This document shows positions 12,101 to 24,316 of a DNA stretch of 64,000 nt, in pieces; the stretch's first letter is position 1; each line of letters starts with the position of its first letter. The stretch lies in NCBI RefSeq assembly GCF_024763615.1, contig NC_077223.1, positions 16,492,001 through 16,556,000 on the forward strand, read 5' to 3'. The notes beneath the pieces were generated by a model that saw only the letters and a list, made by a program, of their open reading frames with translations, did not search any database and had not been told where the DNA came from. The translations under genes and the position numbers were made by a program. This DNA is from Phlebotomus papatasi (taxonomy: Eukaryota > Arthropoda > Insecta > Diptera > Psychodidae).

Positions 12101-12416
12101 TGGGCTTTTAATAGTTTTTGAGTTTTTATAAGTTCATTTTTGTATTGACCCTCTACAAATGAGCAGTAAAACATCAAATTTGAGAAGTGACTAAATTTAT
12201 AACTTTAAAAGCAATAGAATTTTCATGAAATTTTCTATCTTTATGAATTGAAAAATTAGGCCCATTTTTGGAAAGATTTGGATTTTTTTACTGGTCAAAC
12301 TAAATTTTTTGTTGAATAAGTATATATTTTTTTACTTTTCGCTTGTTTTTGAATTTTTTTGACGCTTCTAGGGGGGGGCAGCTGCCCCCCCCTGCCCCTT
12401 GCTGGGTACGCCCATG
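9180..12416. mobile_element. Coding-dead hAT superfamily element, 3.2 kb
   Basis: The termini are CAAGGGCGTACCCAG (left) and its mirror ending GGGTACGCCCATG (right). They are flanked by a perfect 8-base duplication CAATCAGG at 9172-9179 and 12417-12424. An 8-base duplication with CA-GGG termini fits the hAT superfamily. Long G tracts sit just inside the left end (9206-9250), and G then C tracts just inside the right end (12371-12398). No transposase frame is visible; the longest open frames are about 65 codons and look random. A pair of roughly 150-base direct repeats lies inside (about 10089-10235 and 11202-11360). Another MITE is nested at 10536-10937. Confidence 0.85.
10536..10937 (+). mobile_element. 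TWA-flanked MITE (family A), copy 1, nested in the hAT element
   Basis: The termini are CTGTGTTATCACACTTGCAC on the left and the mirror of CGGCGTTATCACACTTGCAC on the right. The long inverted repeats run through TGATTCACATTAATTGTCGC. The family occurs four times in the window. Flanking triplets across the family are TTA or TAA (here TGA/TTA), which suggests a three-base TWA duplication as in PIF/Harbinger elements. No coding capacity. Confidence 0.85.
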
Positions 12417-12459
12417 CAATCAGGACTCTATAGGCTCTGATCCTGTCTTTGGAGTTGAA

Positions 12460-12840
12460 CAAAATTTAAGGAACGAATATTTCTAAATTACAAGAATTGA
12501 GGTACAGGTCTTTGGAAAAACGTGAAGTAGTTTTGCAAAGTCTGTAAAGCATGGTTTAGATAAAAATAGATCCCAACTCCTGTGAAATCTTAGCTGAGGA
12601 AAGTTGTACAGGATTATACACAGGATACTGGCTAATTTCTCATCTTACTGACTTGGGTGTCATGTTACCTCAATGCAAAAGCTGTGGACATGGTTTGGAA
12701 GTCAGTAATAAAAATTTTCAAGCCAGAGAATCAAGACTTTTAGAAAGAAGTGCTCTCTCAGGACAATATGTCACAAAAGCAAATTCCTAGGATATTCTGC
12801 AATTTAACAAATTTTTAGAAGGATAGGTGCTGTAGTATAT
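12460..12840 (+). pseudogene. Possible decayed LINE C-terminal/RNase H tail
   Basis: Short pieces in shifting + frames resemble the end of a LINE open reading frame: a CKSCGHGLE cysteine motif near 12675-12700, and ILQFNKFLEG near 12795-12825, where many LINEs end in a similar leucine-rich helix. Several stops and frameshifts interrupt them. This is a weak call from motif spacing only; it could be chance. Confidence 0.3.
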
Positions 12841-13735
12841 TGATTGCACTATACTTTCTATACGATCTAATTTAAATCTACTGAATAAACAAAACACAAA
12901 TTTAAAAATAATCTAATCTTAATATTTTCCGTGGCTATAGAAAAAGCTTCTCGACTCTCCAGCTGATGCTTGTAGCCCTTGTAGCCCAGTGATCATTAAG
13001 TTTAATGAAAGAGGAGGAGGATGACTAGAGCCTTTAGAGCGTTCTTAGCTGTACCTTCATTAAGACTGGAACTAACTGCCAATTCTTCTTCGTTAGATCT
13101 TCCAACCCAAAGATTATGGGCATCCTTTTTGTTTTTGTCCTCCTGGAGTTGAAGTGGGTATTCTTTCTCGTAGTATTACAAAAAATAAAGATGATTATAG
13201 AAGTCGTTATATAGGACTAATATTCCCGATGTCTTTATCAACTTGGTTTACAAATTAGTAGAAGATAATAATAGTTCTACGAAAGGCAATCAATGATTAC
13301 TGCATAAACTATGCGTGGTTTTAAGGTGATTCCGAGTCTTTGAAGGACCTGTATTGTTGCCATTAAGATGATTCCGCCCGCCTGTGTGTACCCAAAACGG
13401 TAAGACGGTAAGCAGGACTTTGCCAGAGACCCCTTTGAACCTTAAGACCAATTGTAAAACACAAGCCGACTTAATATCGAATATAAGAATATCAGTCGTA
13501 TTAACTCGATTTTTTGTAAAATTCGTGAAATTCGTTTTTTCGTTCTTCAGACACTCATTAATACCCTCTACCTTCCCTGTGAATATTATACCGGAATGTT
13601 AATTATTCCCAAAGTTATAGGAGTTTCGAATCTTAAAAATCCTATACTCAGTATGTAAAATCTCAGCTTGAAAGAGCTGTCCTGTAAAGTTGACCATTCG
13701 CGACTTATATTCGTTTTATATTCTGAGCCTTTATT
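12841..13735. other. Gene-free stretch with one 57-codon stop-free frame
   Basis: On the minus strand a frame without an ATG is open from 13175 down to a stop at 13002-13004, with coding-like composition (for example LWVGRSNEEELAVSSS). No domain was recognised and no firm splice sites frame it. It may belong to the decayed retroelement to its left. Confidence 0.25.
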
Positions 13736-14045
13736 CTCTGAGATTCCTTCATTAACTGGGTCAGGATATTCACAGGGCAAAGAGGGGCACTTTTAACAAT
13801 TTTCTAGAAAAATTATCCAAAACTTTGTCACAATTTTCTTCACTTTTCCAGATTCCACAAACTTGTCTTTCTCCGCACTTAAATACAGGATTTTGGATAC
13901 CTCGAGAAAGCCCAAGAAAGAAGAATAGTGAAGAAAATTGTAAAGAACTGTTGCATAATTTCTAAAAATTGTAAAATAAAGTGCCCCCATAACTCCTACA
14001 TGCCCTGTGAATATCCTGATTCAGTTAAAGAACGTATCTCAGAGA
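13736..14045. repeat. Imperfect foldback element
   Basis: The outer arms at 13736-13780 and 14000-14045 are inverted copies (core CAGGATATTCACAGGGCA and its mirror TGCCCTGTGAATATCCTG). A second inner pair (AGTGC...ACAATTTT) continues the palindrome around 13790-13810 and 13965-13985. No coding frame. Confidence 0.65.
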
Positions 14046-14059
14046 AGATTTAAAAGACT

Positions 14060-14115
14060 GATGAAGGCTTGGAGACCGAGACGAAAGCCCTGGAAAATGT
14101 TAATGAGTTTTCCCT
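14060..14115 (+). repeat. CTGANGAAG...CGAAAGC motif, copy 1
   Basis: This reads CTGATGAAGGCTTGG, a short spacer, then CGAAAGCCCTGGAAAA and TGAGTTTT. The same order is found at 26294-26341. The CTGANGA...GAAA pair resembles a hammerhead ribozyme core, but the rest of that fold is not evident here. Confidence 0.5.
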
Positions 14116-16588
14116 GAGTGAATTGTATTTCCCGACAATTTCAGGAATCCCTACCTTCTTAAGGCCAATATAGGGACCAAGTGCTCATTGGTACTTATTA
14201 CTCTTGCCTTGCCTTCCGTTATCAAGTCATCACATCTTGTTTTCGTGGCAGATGGTTGTGTCGACCACATGGAGCCCTTTAGGCCCTATTTAAGTGTTCT
14301 TATGATCACTTAACAATCCTAAAGTTTTAGAATTAAAGCAAAGCTTGAGAAAAGCAAGGGTGCTAAGTAACTTTTGGTGTGCAAAGTCATTATCAAATTA
14401 TACATAAGATATAGTGTGGTGCAATTTAATATACTTATTATTTGATCTATTTTATATCAGTTTGCTTCTATTGTTTCAATACGTGGAAACGTATGAAACT
14501 AACTAACCCTCCCTTAATACCTATTCTAGATAACTATGCGGTCTAATAGATTGACTGACTGTAATTTCTCTTATTTTGACGATGATACATACATATAGAC
14601 TAAAAGCATGGTTATAAATTGCTGGGCTATTAATCTAAATGGTGATCTGAGGGTGAAGCCACGAGATTATTCATAGTTTTATGAGCGTTGTTTGCAAAGT
14701 CATGCATTTGTGGCAGTTTTAATAAATTCATCCATAATATGGAATGCCATATTGAGTACTTGAAGTGACTCTCTCTCTGTTTCTCCAAGAATTCTAAATG
14801 GGGGATTTTGAGTGATTTTGACTACGACTGGAATTTCCATATGTATCGATTTGCGTATCCTGAATTAATTCCTTTTCCATCCAGTCATCTACCCCTAGCT
14901 TATACAGGGAAATGGAAGAGTCTCATGCAATTTCCTCTCTATTCTACGATAATTCATTTCCGTGGCAATGGCATGAGATATTGTCAATAAAATTTATATT
15001 TATCGATGTCATTACCATCCTATGAATGGCATTTTGATCGGTGTATATCGTAGGGTCTGAATTAACCAGCATGACAATCAAATTTCGCCCAACTATGACC
15101 TTTCACTTTGTTTCATACAGGGAGTGCTCCTTAGGATTTTCTTCTGGCAGCGAAGATCCATTTGGGAGAGAGGGAAAAGGAGAAAAAAAGTGAGAAATTG
15201 AGTGTGGATATATTGCGTGCCGGAAGGAAATTTACACACACAAAGAGCAGCTAATATTTATGAAAATAAATACACGACAGTTGAGCAAATTTTTGGCAGG
15301 ATGGGCACACAAAACCAAGGAGGGCTCCATGATTAATTGATGCTCTTGCCATGAGATTCCGTTCCCACTTTCTTAGGGTGCTTTTTGCCCTCTTCTTGGT
15401 GAGTGCTGCACAAGAAAATAAAAATGATTATGTGGCGAGAAGAGTGCTTTTCTCTCCCCCATAGCCCTGCCGTTCAGGAAAATCCATCGCGTTCGCTCTC
15501 GCCTTCAATATCCGGGGTTCAATCGGGAAATGTTCCGGAATAAGAACGTCAAGGAGGGGGAGGTGAAGTAGTGCACTTTTAATCGATGGCAAAATATTGA
15601 GGAAATATCAGTGAAATGGGTGGGAAATTCACATGAGATTTTTCATCATTCTGGGCTGCATTTTCAAAAGGATTGTTGCGGACGATGGTCTTTTAGCAAT
15701 ATGAGTCCAGAGTTCTCGTTTCATCCTTCGTCATATTTTTCATATCGTGGTCAATAAAGAGCGCTTTCGACTCGAGAGACCAATAAATCAATCACTCTAC
15801 ATCCCCTCGCGTCCACTTCAAATCTCAATTGCAATTCGTTCCACTCCAGAAAGCTTCATACGGGGAGCTTTCAGCTAATTTTTATAGCTGTAGCAGACTT
15901 TAATTTTGCCGCTTTTATTGCTCTTTTTGGCGCGCATTTTGCCTTTCACTTTGGGAGCTCTTTTTGTGTGATGCTTGTGGCTCCATGAGGAGAGACTTTG
16001 ATCACCCACTGAGATTCGGAAGCTCACCCTCCCAGAATATTCCCCATCCTTTCCCTGTGGAAGAAAAAGTGTGTGAGGGAAGTCTTTCATGGTGGAAATA
16101 AAAATAATGAAATACATTTGCGAGTGGTCCCCAGAAAAAAGGACAAAAGAGTCCAAATATAAGACGTCACACACACGCAACAAGAGTTGCTTGAGATGTT
16201 AGATACACGATTTTGTAGATAAAGATAAGTTTAATGACTTGCTCAATTTGTTGCGTTTGCAACAATTTTTCGGAGTGTACTGAAAGTGGTTATGTGTCAA
16301 AGCACGAATAATTTAACTATGGATAGTGGGCAGAAATTTTCGTGTTTCATAGTCGTGCAAATAAAGAATATAAAGTGCATCCAAGAGCGGTTGGATTATC
16401 AGAGATAAAGTGCAGAATTTTCGTGACTTTCAGTCTTGAGAATATCCAGAAGAAGAGTTAGGAGATGTTTGGGATGAATGAGTGGGAAATGTCCACTAGG
16501 ATAATCTCTAAAACATATCCAAAATAGAGTTCATGGTTCAGTTTTTTGCCCAGGACTTTATTTCTCCCTAAATACATTTTTTCCGTTA
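14116..16588. other. Gene-free, single-copy-looking DNA
   Basis: No supported coding exon, RNA gene or repeat. The part from 15100 to 16190 is less AT-rich. An open frame of 102 codons on the minus strand (15875-16183) has no recognisable domain or membrane segment, and nothing around it suggests a gene. Confidence 0.4.
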
Positions 16589-16923
16589 TACAGTAGACTC
16601 TCTCAAATTCGGGCAATTGGGACCGAAATGTCATCCAAATTAGAGAAAAATTCGGGCGACAAACTTTTTGAAATGCAACGAATTTTTGTTCATCTGCATA
16701 CTCATATTAATTTTACATACCCATATTTATGGTAAATTTCATGATAACTTCTAAATAATGCAAAATCACATCATAACTGAAACATACCATGGCAAATTTG
16801 AGCATATTTGCTTCATTAGAAAACTTAAAAAATATCGATGAACTTTTTTTCAAATTTAACTGCTGCCCGAATTAAAAAAGTAGTCCGAACTTAAAAGAGC
16901 CGAATTAGCGAGAGTCTATTGTA
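16589..16923. mobile_element. pogo/mariner-type MITE
   Basis: TA borders (16589-16590 and 16922-16923) enclose a 331-base element. The ends are CAGTAGACTCTCTCAAATTC and its mirror (GAATTAGCGAGAGTCTATTG). TA duplication and a CAGT start are typical of pogo/Tigger-type Tc1/mariner elements. No transposase frame. Confidence 0.82.
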
Positions 16924-16964
16924 TCTCAAGAACTAAACCATGAATTCCTTTCGGTCTTAAGCAT

Positions 16965-17090
16965 TCTTCAGAATAGAGATTTAGCATAGTTCCCGTAGGT
17001 CTCAAAATCCTAAATAGCGTGCAATTTAATTTCTATTTTGAGAGCCTAATAGGTTATTTATCTTTAATAATCCAATCCTAAGTTTAATTT
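16965..17090. repeat. Decayed relative of the 5078-5288 MITE
   Basis: Shared phrases in the same order are GATTTAGC...AGTTCCCG, GGTCTCAAAATCCTAAATA and AATCCAATCCTAA. The right half cannot be aligned confidently by eye. Confidence 0.45.
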
Positions 17091-18733
17091 TCATCAATAA
17101 TAATTGCCGTAATTGTCGTATTCTTAGTTACTGCTATTAAAAAAATTGATAATGAAGTTGAGAAAATTATTAATTGAAGTAACGATATTATTTATTAAAA
17201 AAAAGTCCTTAGTGAGCCTAATCACAAGTAGATTTTGATTCTCCAATAGTGTCTTGGATGAAAGGTAAATAGAACTCTATTTGCACAAAAAGTCGTTGAT
17301 GTTCGAAGAATTTAAACTCAATTTCGAATTTTCATACTAAATTTTCGAACAAGGTGGGGAAAATTTATCAAATATCGCACTAAAAAGCTGACAAAAGGGT
17401 TACTCATTGATTATGGAGTGATTAAATAATGGAACAAGAACAGCAAGCGTCGTTGTTCTGCTTTTTTCCTCACAACAATGTGAAGACCGTCACATTTTGA
17501 CACTTGAGCACTCCGAAATTCGAACAGGATGTACCTCATCCACCTTGCGAAAGTATCAAGAAGTAAGAAAGTCTCTTTTTTGGATCTTCAAATAGATTTT
17601 CGAATTTTTCAAGATTTACTTCTGTACGGAAAGAGTCTGTCTTTTAGTATAAGAAATTAAAAAGTTTGGATTTAGAAAATTTAAGTCTTAATTTTAATAC
17701 CATATCAAAACTTTATGCAATAAATATAAATGAACTGCATAGAGGTTTTTTTTCAATAAGCTATGGAAATACAATATGAATCTGATTCATTTAACGAATA
17801 TTATAGTTCTCTAGAGAATATTATAGATAGATTTTACTTCAAAGCTGAAGAACTAGAATTTTTATCCATTTTTGTTCAGTAGAAAAATTAATTCTTTGTA
17901 TACACGAAAAATGGCAATTTAAAACAACAGATTTTCGATATGATAAGTGATAAAGGATTTATAAGGTTTAACCGTTAAGACAGAGCGATCAATAATAGTA
18001 AATAATTAAAAATAATTTTTCTGACAATTAACATAGAACTAAAGTTCGTAAAAATTCTCGCTATTCAGTCATATAATCATATAGTCAGGCCATATCTCTC
18101 TCTATAACACATTACAAGTGTCAGACATACATATTATAAGATCATTAAAATCGGTTGAGAATAGTTTCGAAACTCAACACATTTCTTGTTGATTAAAAAC
18201 TTTAATAACCCAGAGCGTCTATTGCGGCTACTTTACGAACTTATCTATACAGTCATTTTGTAGGATTTTTCGAGACCTTTCGATTGAGTATTCATTGATT
18301 AAATTCGGTTGATAAATCTCTGAGATATAAGGTTTAAAATTTTGACTTTAAGCCATCATGTTTCAATGTCCACCTACGCATGTTATGCTTTGGAAAGACA
18401 TAGGCTTATATATATCTATTTAGAGAATATGCAGTCATTTAACGCATTTTATTTTACAATTTATGTATTTCCTTTAAAAAAAAACAGTATAAATGCTCAC
18501 ATTTCGTATAAGAGATTGTTATTCTACGAAAATAGTTTTTTGCTCTATAATTTTACCCCCATGGTTTAGAATTTAGAACTTTGATCCCGGAACAAAAGTT
18601 GTTACCTATATCATGGCCTATTCAATAGGCCACTTTTGCCCATTGTCCTTTATTAAGTACTCAATAAATACTAAACCTTAGGCAATGTCTTAATTTTAAA
18701 TAGTTTGTAGAAGAACTAACTACTTATCAAATG
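17091..18733. other. Gene-free AT-rich DNA
   Basis: No supported gene. A weak inverted pair (TTCGAACAAGGTGG near 17346 and CCACCTTGCGAA near 17543) may mark another decayed element. Confidence 0.35.
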
Positions 18734-18966
18734 TAGGGGAAACTGGGGCACCACCAAACACGGGCTACCACCAAACACGGGGTACCACCAAACACTGCGT
18801 TTTTTAAATCAGATAATCGACTTCTGAGGACAAGGCCTATAGGAATTTATAGGCACTATAGGGATGCTTGTCCATTGAAGAAATGGTCGAGATAGTCCAA
18901 GTAATTTAGAAATAAAAATTAGTGTTTGGTGGTACCCCGTGTTTGGTGGTGCCCCAGTTTCCCCTA
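18734..18966 (+). mobile_element. TA-GGGGAAACTGGGGC MITE (family C), copy 1
   Basis: TA borders enclose GGGGAAACTGGGGCACCACC on the left and its mirror on the right. Just inside each terminus CACCACCAAACACGGG is repeated; the left arm has an extra copy. The interior (GGGATGCTTGTCC...GAAGAAATGG) is shared with five more copies in the window. No coding capacity. Confidence 0.88.
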
Positions 18967-18980
18967 TGTAATGTATGTAT

Positions 18981-19256
18981 CAGGGGCCTCTCGATATCTC
19001 AGTTTTCCATACGTTTTTGAATAGAAGCACTGAAGACTATTGACAAGTTTTTTCCTAAAGAGAATTGACTTATCAGTCTGATATAGTTCGAAATCGTGCA
19101 TTAAAAGCTATCTAAAAATACATATTTCATAAAGCTCGCCGAAATAATACAAGAACTACGAGGAAATTTGTTTAAGTCGCGCTGCAATATCTGCAAAATT
19201 TTTGCAAGGAAAAGTGTAAAATATCTTCACTTTTTATTGGGCTTGATGTGCCCCTG
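18981..19256 (+). mobile_element. hAT-type MITE, 276 bp, copy 1
   Basis: The termini are CAGGGGC...GCCCCTG, flanked by a perfect 8-base duplication GTATGTAT (18973-18980 and 19257-19264). An inverted copy of exactly the same length is at 28372-28647. No coding capacity. Confidence 0.88.
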
Positions 19257-19264
19257 GTATGTAT

Positions 19265-21122
19265 ACTATTCAAAATCTTATCTGGAAATTTTTCAACTCT
19301 ACTGACAAGTCAGGAAGCTCTGCGTCCCGCATTTTGGGGGTGAAAAACATGAGTCTCTTTTATTGTTTGAGCGGGGCGGATGGCGGTAAGAAACAAAAAG
19401 CCGGACATCATCCCCAAAAAAGCCCCAAGTCAATGGTGGTGAAATTTCGCAATGAAAGGAAAAGTCCCTCACAAAGGTTTCATTTTCACCATAAACATTT
19501 TTCACACACACCCAACTGTTGGTGGCTTTTTAGAAGTGACGAGGGAAGGGTGGCAAAGTTTTTGAAACCCTTTTCACACATACGCGCCCTTAGTGTGGTT
19601 TTTGCCGCCACTTGCAGAAGAAAACTTTCACACATTGTATTATTAAGCGGAAAATAAATCAATGAAGAGTTTGAGGGCTTGACTCGTAGGGAAAGTTGGT
19701 GGGGTTGCAAAATTAACTACATATCCTCCCAAAAAGCTTCCATTTTCTTTGGATGATAGTGCCAGTGTGAGAAATTGAAGCTCATGCAATAATTAATTCA
19801 GCGGAAATGTGTGGTGGAAATTCATCTGGCACATTCTCGTTTTCCCAATTTTCCGTCCCTAGCACCAAAAGTTGGGGAGATTACAGTGTCTTCTCTTGTT
19901 CTTGCACCCCTAAATCTGCATTTACTTATCATTTCCTCCGGGCTGCATCTCACACGGCAAAATTCGTTGATAATTTTATATTGAATTATTCGAAGCATAG
20001 AGGCGTGTGGCAAAGTTTCTTCTACATATACATTGTATATATAATTCAGGGATGGGAGGGGAAACTTGCCAAAGCTTCGTGAGAGGAAAACAACATCGTG
20101 ATATTCAATGGCTGGATTTTGTGGGTGTCAGACGGAATTTTATAGGCGACAACAAGACAATAATCTTTCATGGAATTTTCCCAACTTCCTAACATTGGTT
20201 TTTATGACAGAGCTTTCTCTGGAGCTTTTCTCATGCACTTTGATGGAAAACATCATCGAAGGGAGCGAGAGATGTCCACGTTTAGTAGGATGTACGACAG
20301 ATAGCAAAAATATGACAAGGGGAAGGAAAAATTAATTATTCATCCTTTTGTTGTGGCAACCCAATTTCAGTGGACAAGGCACTGAGCTTCTGAAGAGTTT
20401 AGTCTATGAACAAAAATTTGCAGGAAAAAATTCTAACATTTTTTAATGGAATGGAAATTTCATTAAATTTAATAAATGAAGAGGTTTGGAAACCTGGAAA
20501 TTTTTTTTGTAATTAGTTTGATTTCCTGTCTCTGAAAGCTATTACGATACGCTTTTAGAACATTTCACAATCAAAATTAATTATAAATTTAATTGATGAA
20601 AAATACGCTGGATTTGTTTTTGTAGAAATAATTGTAATAAGATAAGACGGATGAAGTAAAGTATAAAGATTAAACAATTATTTGTTCATTTAAACAGAAT
20701 TAAAATTATAAACATCTTGTTGTTGAATGTAAATGAATTTGATAGATTTTTTTCCTCTCGAGGTATCACGAGTTAGAAAGGAAACTTTGGGAATTTCCTG
20801 GTATTATTTTACTTAAATTACAAGTTCAGCTTCAATGTTTTTAATTATGTTCATCCTCGAACTAAAAATCCACACCTGTGACGCCTCATTCGCTTAATTA
20901 ATTTCAATTAATTTGCTGACGTTAAAAAGACTTTTTGAGTCGAATACAGATAATTAAAAATGGGCCTTTTACAGAGTAGTAACTTCGTTTTTTGAGGTTT
21001 TGAGATAGTATAAAAAAACATTTTAAATAAAAATTTAAATTGTTGAAATTTTCAAGATTTTCCTAAACGGATGTTACGGTAGAATCATGTTTTTTTCTAA
21101 TATGATATCTCTATATTTTAAC
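19265..21122. other. Gene-free stretch, moderately GC-rich at 19300-20330
   Basis: Open frames of 60-132 codons occur on both strands between 19259 and 20335 and overlap in every frame, as expected of low-stop non-coding sequence. No domain, splice-framed exon or homology is recognised. This block could be conserved regulatory DNA, which the sequence alone cannot show. Confidence 0.4.
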
Positions 21123-21337
21123 TAAGGTAAAGTGCCCTCAAGTCAACCGGTTCCTCAATTCGACCGGTAGAGTCTATTATTCAATTTATTTATATTTACA
21201 CTAATATTTGGCGTATGATCTAACATTAACAGGTCAATTATTCCATAAATAAATACGAATCAGTGACAATTTTATAGAAATTCACCATCAAACATTCAAA
21301 TATTCACCACCGGTCGACTCGAGGGCACTTTACCTTA
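21123..21337. mobile_element. TA-AGGTAAAGTGCCC MITE (family B), copy 1
   Basis: The ends TAAGGTAAAGTGCCCTCAAG and GGGCACTTTACCTTA are inverted repeats that continue into the CCGGT blocks. The right-hand TTA is shared with the left border of a family A element, so the two are directly abutted. Confidence 0.8.
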
Positions 21338-21743
21338 CTGTGTTATCACACTTGCACATTAAAATTTTAATATGATTCACATTAATTGTCGCTGGTGAGA
21401 GTCCAAATGTGTAATTTGTGTGTTTGAATCATTTTATATTCAAAATTTGATCTATTTGTTGATAAAAAGGTAGACTTGGCCCGCAAAATTTGATATAAAT
21501 TGATTTATAGCATTAATGCGAAAAATTAATTCGATTTTCTTTTTAATTTTTTAATATGAAAAATATTTTTGCTTTAGGTAAATTTAAACTTATTTTTGCA
21601 GGCCAAGTCCACTTCTTTATCAATAAATAGAAAAATCCCAAATATTAAGTGACTCAAAGACACAAATAACATATTTGGACGCTCACAAGCGACAATTAAT
21701 GTGAATCACATTAAAATTTTAATGTGCAAGTGTGATAACGCCG
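21338..21743 (+). mobile_element. TWA-flanked MITE (family A), copy 2
   Basis: The same termini and interior as 10536-10937. It is flanked by TTA on both sides (21335-21337 and 21744-21746). It sits at the very end of a family B element, an arrangement also seen at 47239-47893. Confidence 0.87.
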
Positions 21744-21928
21744 TTACATTAACATTTTCTAGATTATTTTTTTCAAGTTAACTTATAATTCAAATGGTGT
21801 TACTTTTTTTTGACTCAAAAATATCGCATACAGGGCTCGTTTTTAAGAAAAATAAAACTTTACGACAAATGTTGATTCAACTGTCATGACAATAAGACGT
21901 TTTGAAGAAAAATAAAAGCTAAAAATCA

Positions 21929-23420
21929 GGGCCCTTATTCTGCTGTGAAACGCAGATTTATCACTAATTTCGTGATAGTGCTTGTGTGTGTGAGGCTGGC
22001 TTCGGCCCACATTAAATGAAATTGTGAACAAAATAATCACTGTAAAGCATACAAACACCTTTCACGAGACTAAAATTGTTGTCCTTTGACTTACCAACTA
22101 AGAAAATTCACGAAAAACTCTGGAAAAATCCGTCAACTACATTTAACTCCACTGCAGTTGTCAATCTTGAGCACACTCTTGCTTTCGCTCGCACTCTCTC
22201 ATTCGCTCTTTGGCTGCGTGATGAAATTTCAAAATAATTACCGTTGGACATTCTATTTCATAAATTTAGCCAATTTTAATAAGTTTTCTTGCAACTACTG
22301 TGCCAAGCAAGAAAATTAAAATTTTCAATGATTTTCTCTTTTAATCTATAGTTTTCACTATGTGTTTCTGTAAATCCTCGAGAAATCACAGGCAAGGGGG
22401 AAATATTAAGTTGGAAATGGTGTACAAATTTTAAAAGTAATTCATATAAATTATGAATTGTCGCAAATATTTTAGACGGATGTGTCAGAATTGGTATTCA
22501 TAAATTTAGCAGTAATTTTTTCACAGCATGAAACTTATGCTCTTGAGTATGTCGCTGGAAAAAAAGAAGAAAAAACACGGAATTGTAGAACGAAGTTTTG
22601 ATGGGTATTGTTTATGAGTGATTGGTCTGAAATTTCGTAGATTTTGTGAAAGAAAATTTGTTTTCCCGGAGTAAGTGGTCAGATCGAAGCATCTACCGTC
22701 GCCACCATCGCAAAAGTTAATTACAAAGTCACCCATCCGGCAAATTTTGCTGAATTCTGTAGAATTTACTCTAAGATGGTTTCGATCATTGCATTGTATG
22801 AAAATACAATATTATAAATTTTCGCCACTTTCCACAAGGTATTGTTGTGTTAAAATAAGCTTGGCTTATTTTCTTTGAAATTATTTATCAACTTGGTGGA
22901 ATTAACCATGATTTTCATAGTTTATATTATAGATAAAAAATGAACACGGATTTGACCTTTGACTCCTTGTCCTTTATTTACAAAACAACAATGTTGTTTA
23001 CAAAACATATTGTCACAAATTAGGACTTTTCTTTGAACATACATTAACGTTGAAATCGAAACATAACTACTAATAGGGAAATTATATGGAAAATTGGCAA
23101 ACTTGGGAATTATATATTTCTTAAAATTAATAGAAAGAATATTAATAACTATTTCTTTGCGTTAAACAGCAATTTTCCACCTCAAATGCACTTAATTTTT
23201 CATCTCGGGACCTCCAGGAGCTCGCGAGATAAAATTTGCGTGATTTTTAAAATAACAGACATTTTCACGATTTTTCCTCACTACTACACATGCTATGTCG
23301 CTGAAAGCACCAAATCTCCACGCACACAGAGCCAAAGCTCTGTGTATGATGTGTATTTGCATCACGCAAAATCGTGATTTTTAGGCGTGATAAGCTCCGT
23401 TTCAACAGCAGAATAGGCCC
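21929..23420. mobile_element. ~1.5 kb inverted-repeat element with GGGCC termini
   Basis: The left end GGGCCCTTATTCTGCTGTGA is mirrored at the right end (CAACAGCAGAATAGGCCC at 23403-23420). Similarity continues inward through an ATCACGAAAT/ATTTTCGTGAT-like block for about 50 bases. No transposase is visible; internal frames of 63-77 codons look random. A target duplication is not clear. Confidence 0.65.
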
Positions 23421-24316
23421 ACAGAACTCCCCGGAAACTTTTAAAAATCAACCAAAAACCAAAGAACGATTGAGACTATTTATTTACAAAAAAAGTATTG
23501 TTTATCCTTTTGTCAGTTTATCCTTAGATCCGGCACAAACTCTCCGAATTATCCAATATAAATGACACGTATAAATTAATATGAGAAATCCCTAAAGAAA
23601 AATATGCGTAAGCAAATCCTTTTTCTCAAGTAATTTTCTTTATAAATTCTGAAAAACTGTTTACCCTCGTTTATGTAAATTCAACTCACCTCCCTCGGAA
23701 GAGACTTATCCTTCTTGTACCTTTAGACTGAAACTCTTACGTGGTATTTTTTATGCTTCCTGAAATCCCAGTGATCACAAGGGAAAAGAGGAAGATTTTA
23801 ATTACCTCAATAAAGTTTGGGGTGAAAAAAGCACCTCTTAAGCTCCATAACATAATGTTTTCAGCATTATCGCTTGATCTCCATTATTGAGGTATTTTTT
23901 CTTACTCTTGTTTCGTCGTGGGCGGTTTTCCGTTATTTCGCGAGACCTTTTTCTGTGGCAAGTGAAAAGGCCTTTCTAAGAAAAGAGGAGAAAATGGTGA
24001 ATGATGAAAAGGGAAATGATGATATCTCACTTATATTTTCTTAACGAAAAATTTATTATCACAGTATACAATACATGGGAGATGGGGAGAAAAAGGAGAA
24101 AAAATGCAATTTATCTCTTGTCTTTTTTTTTGCTGTGCTTTTCCTTTACCACCCCTCAGCATCGCACATTTGTATTTTTGCAGAAGATGTTTCTCTTTCG
24201 TGGTGTACTTTCGCGCTTTTTTTCGCTTTGCTTTTTGTACCCATGCAACAAATAGTTCTTATGATGAAAATGACCAGTTTCTGAATCAAATTTTAAGTTC
24301 AATCTAAATTTTGAAA
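23421..24316. other. Gene-free AT-rich DNA
   Basis: Three overlapping open frames at 24001-24307 are hydrophobic because of T-rich runs, not because of a recognisable membrane protein. No gene is supported. Confidence 0.35.

Noticed and set aside
15875..16183. 102-codon minus-strand frame ending in a lysine/arginine-rich stretch
   Set aside because: No homology recognised; the basic stretch comes from A-rich low-complexity sequence.
19259..20335. Cluster of open frames up to 132 codons on both strands
   Set aside because: Frames overlap in all phases, show no motifs, and no splice-framed gene model emerges; more likely low-stop non-coding DNA.
24001..24307. Three overlapping hydrophobic + strand frames resembling a membrane protein
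   Set aside because: Hydrophobicity follows from T-rich sequence read in all three frames at once.
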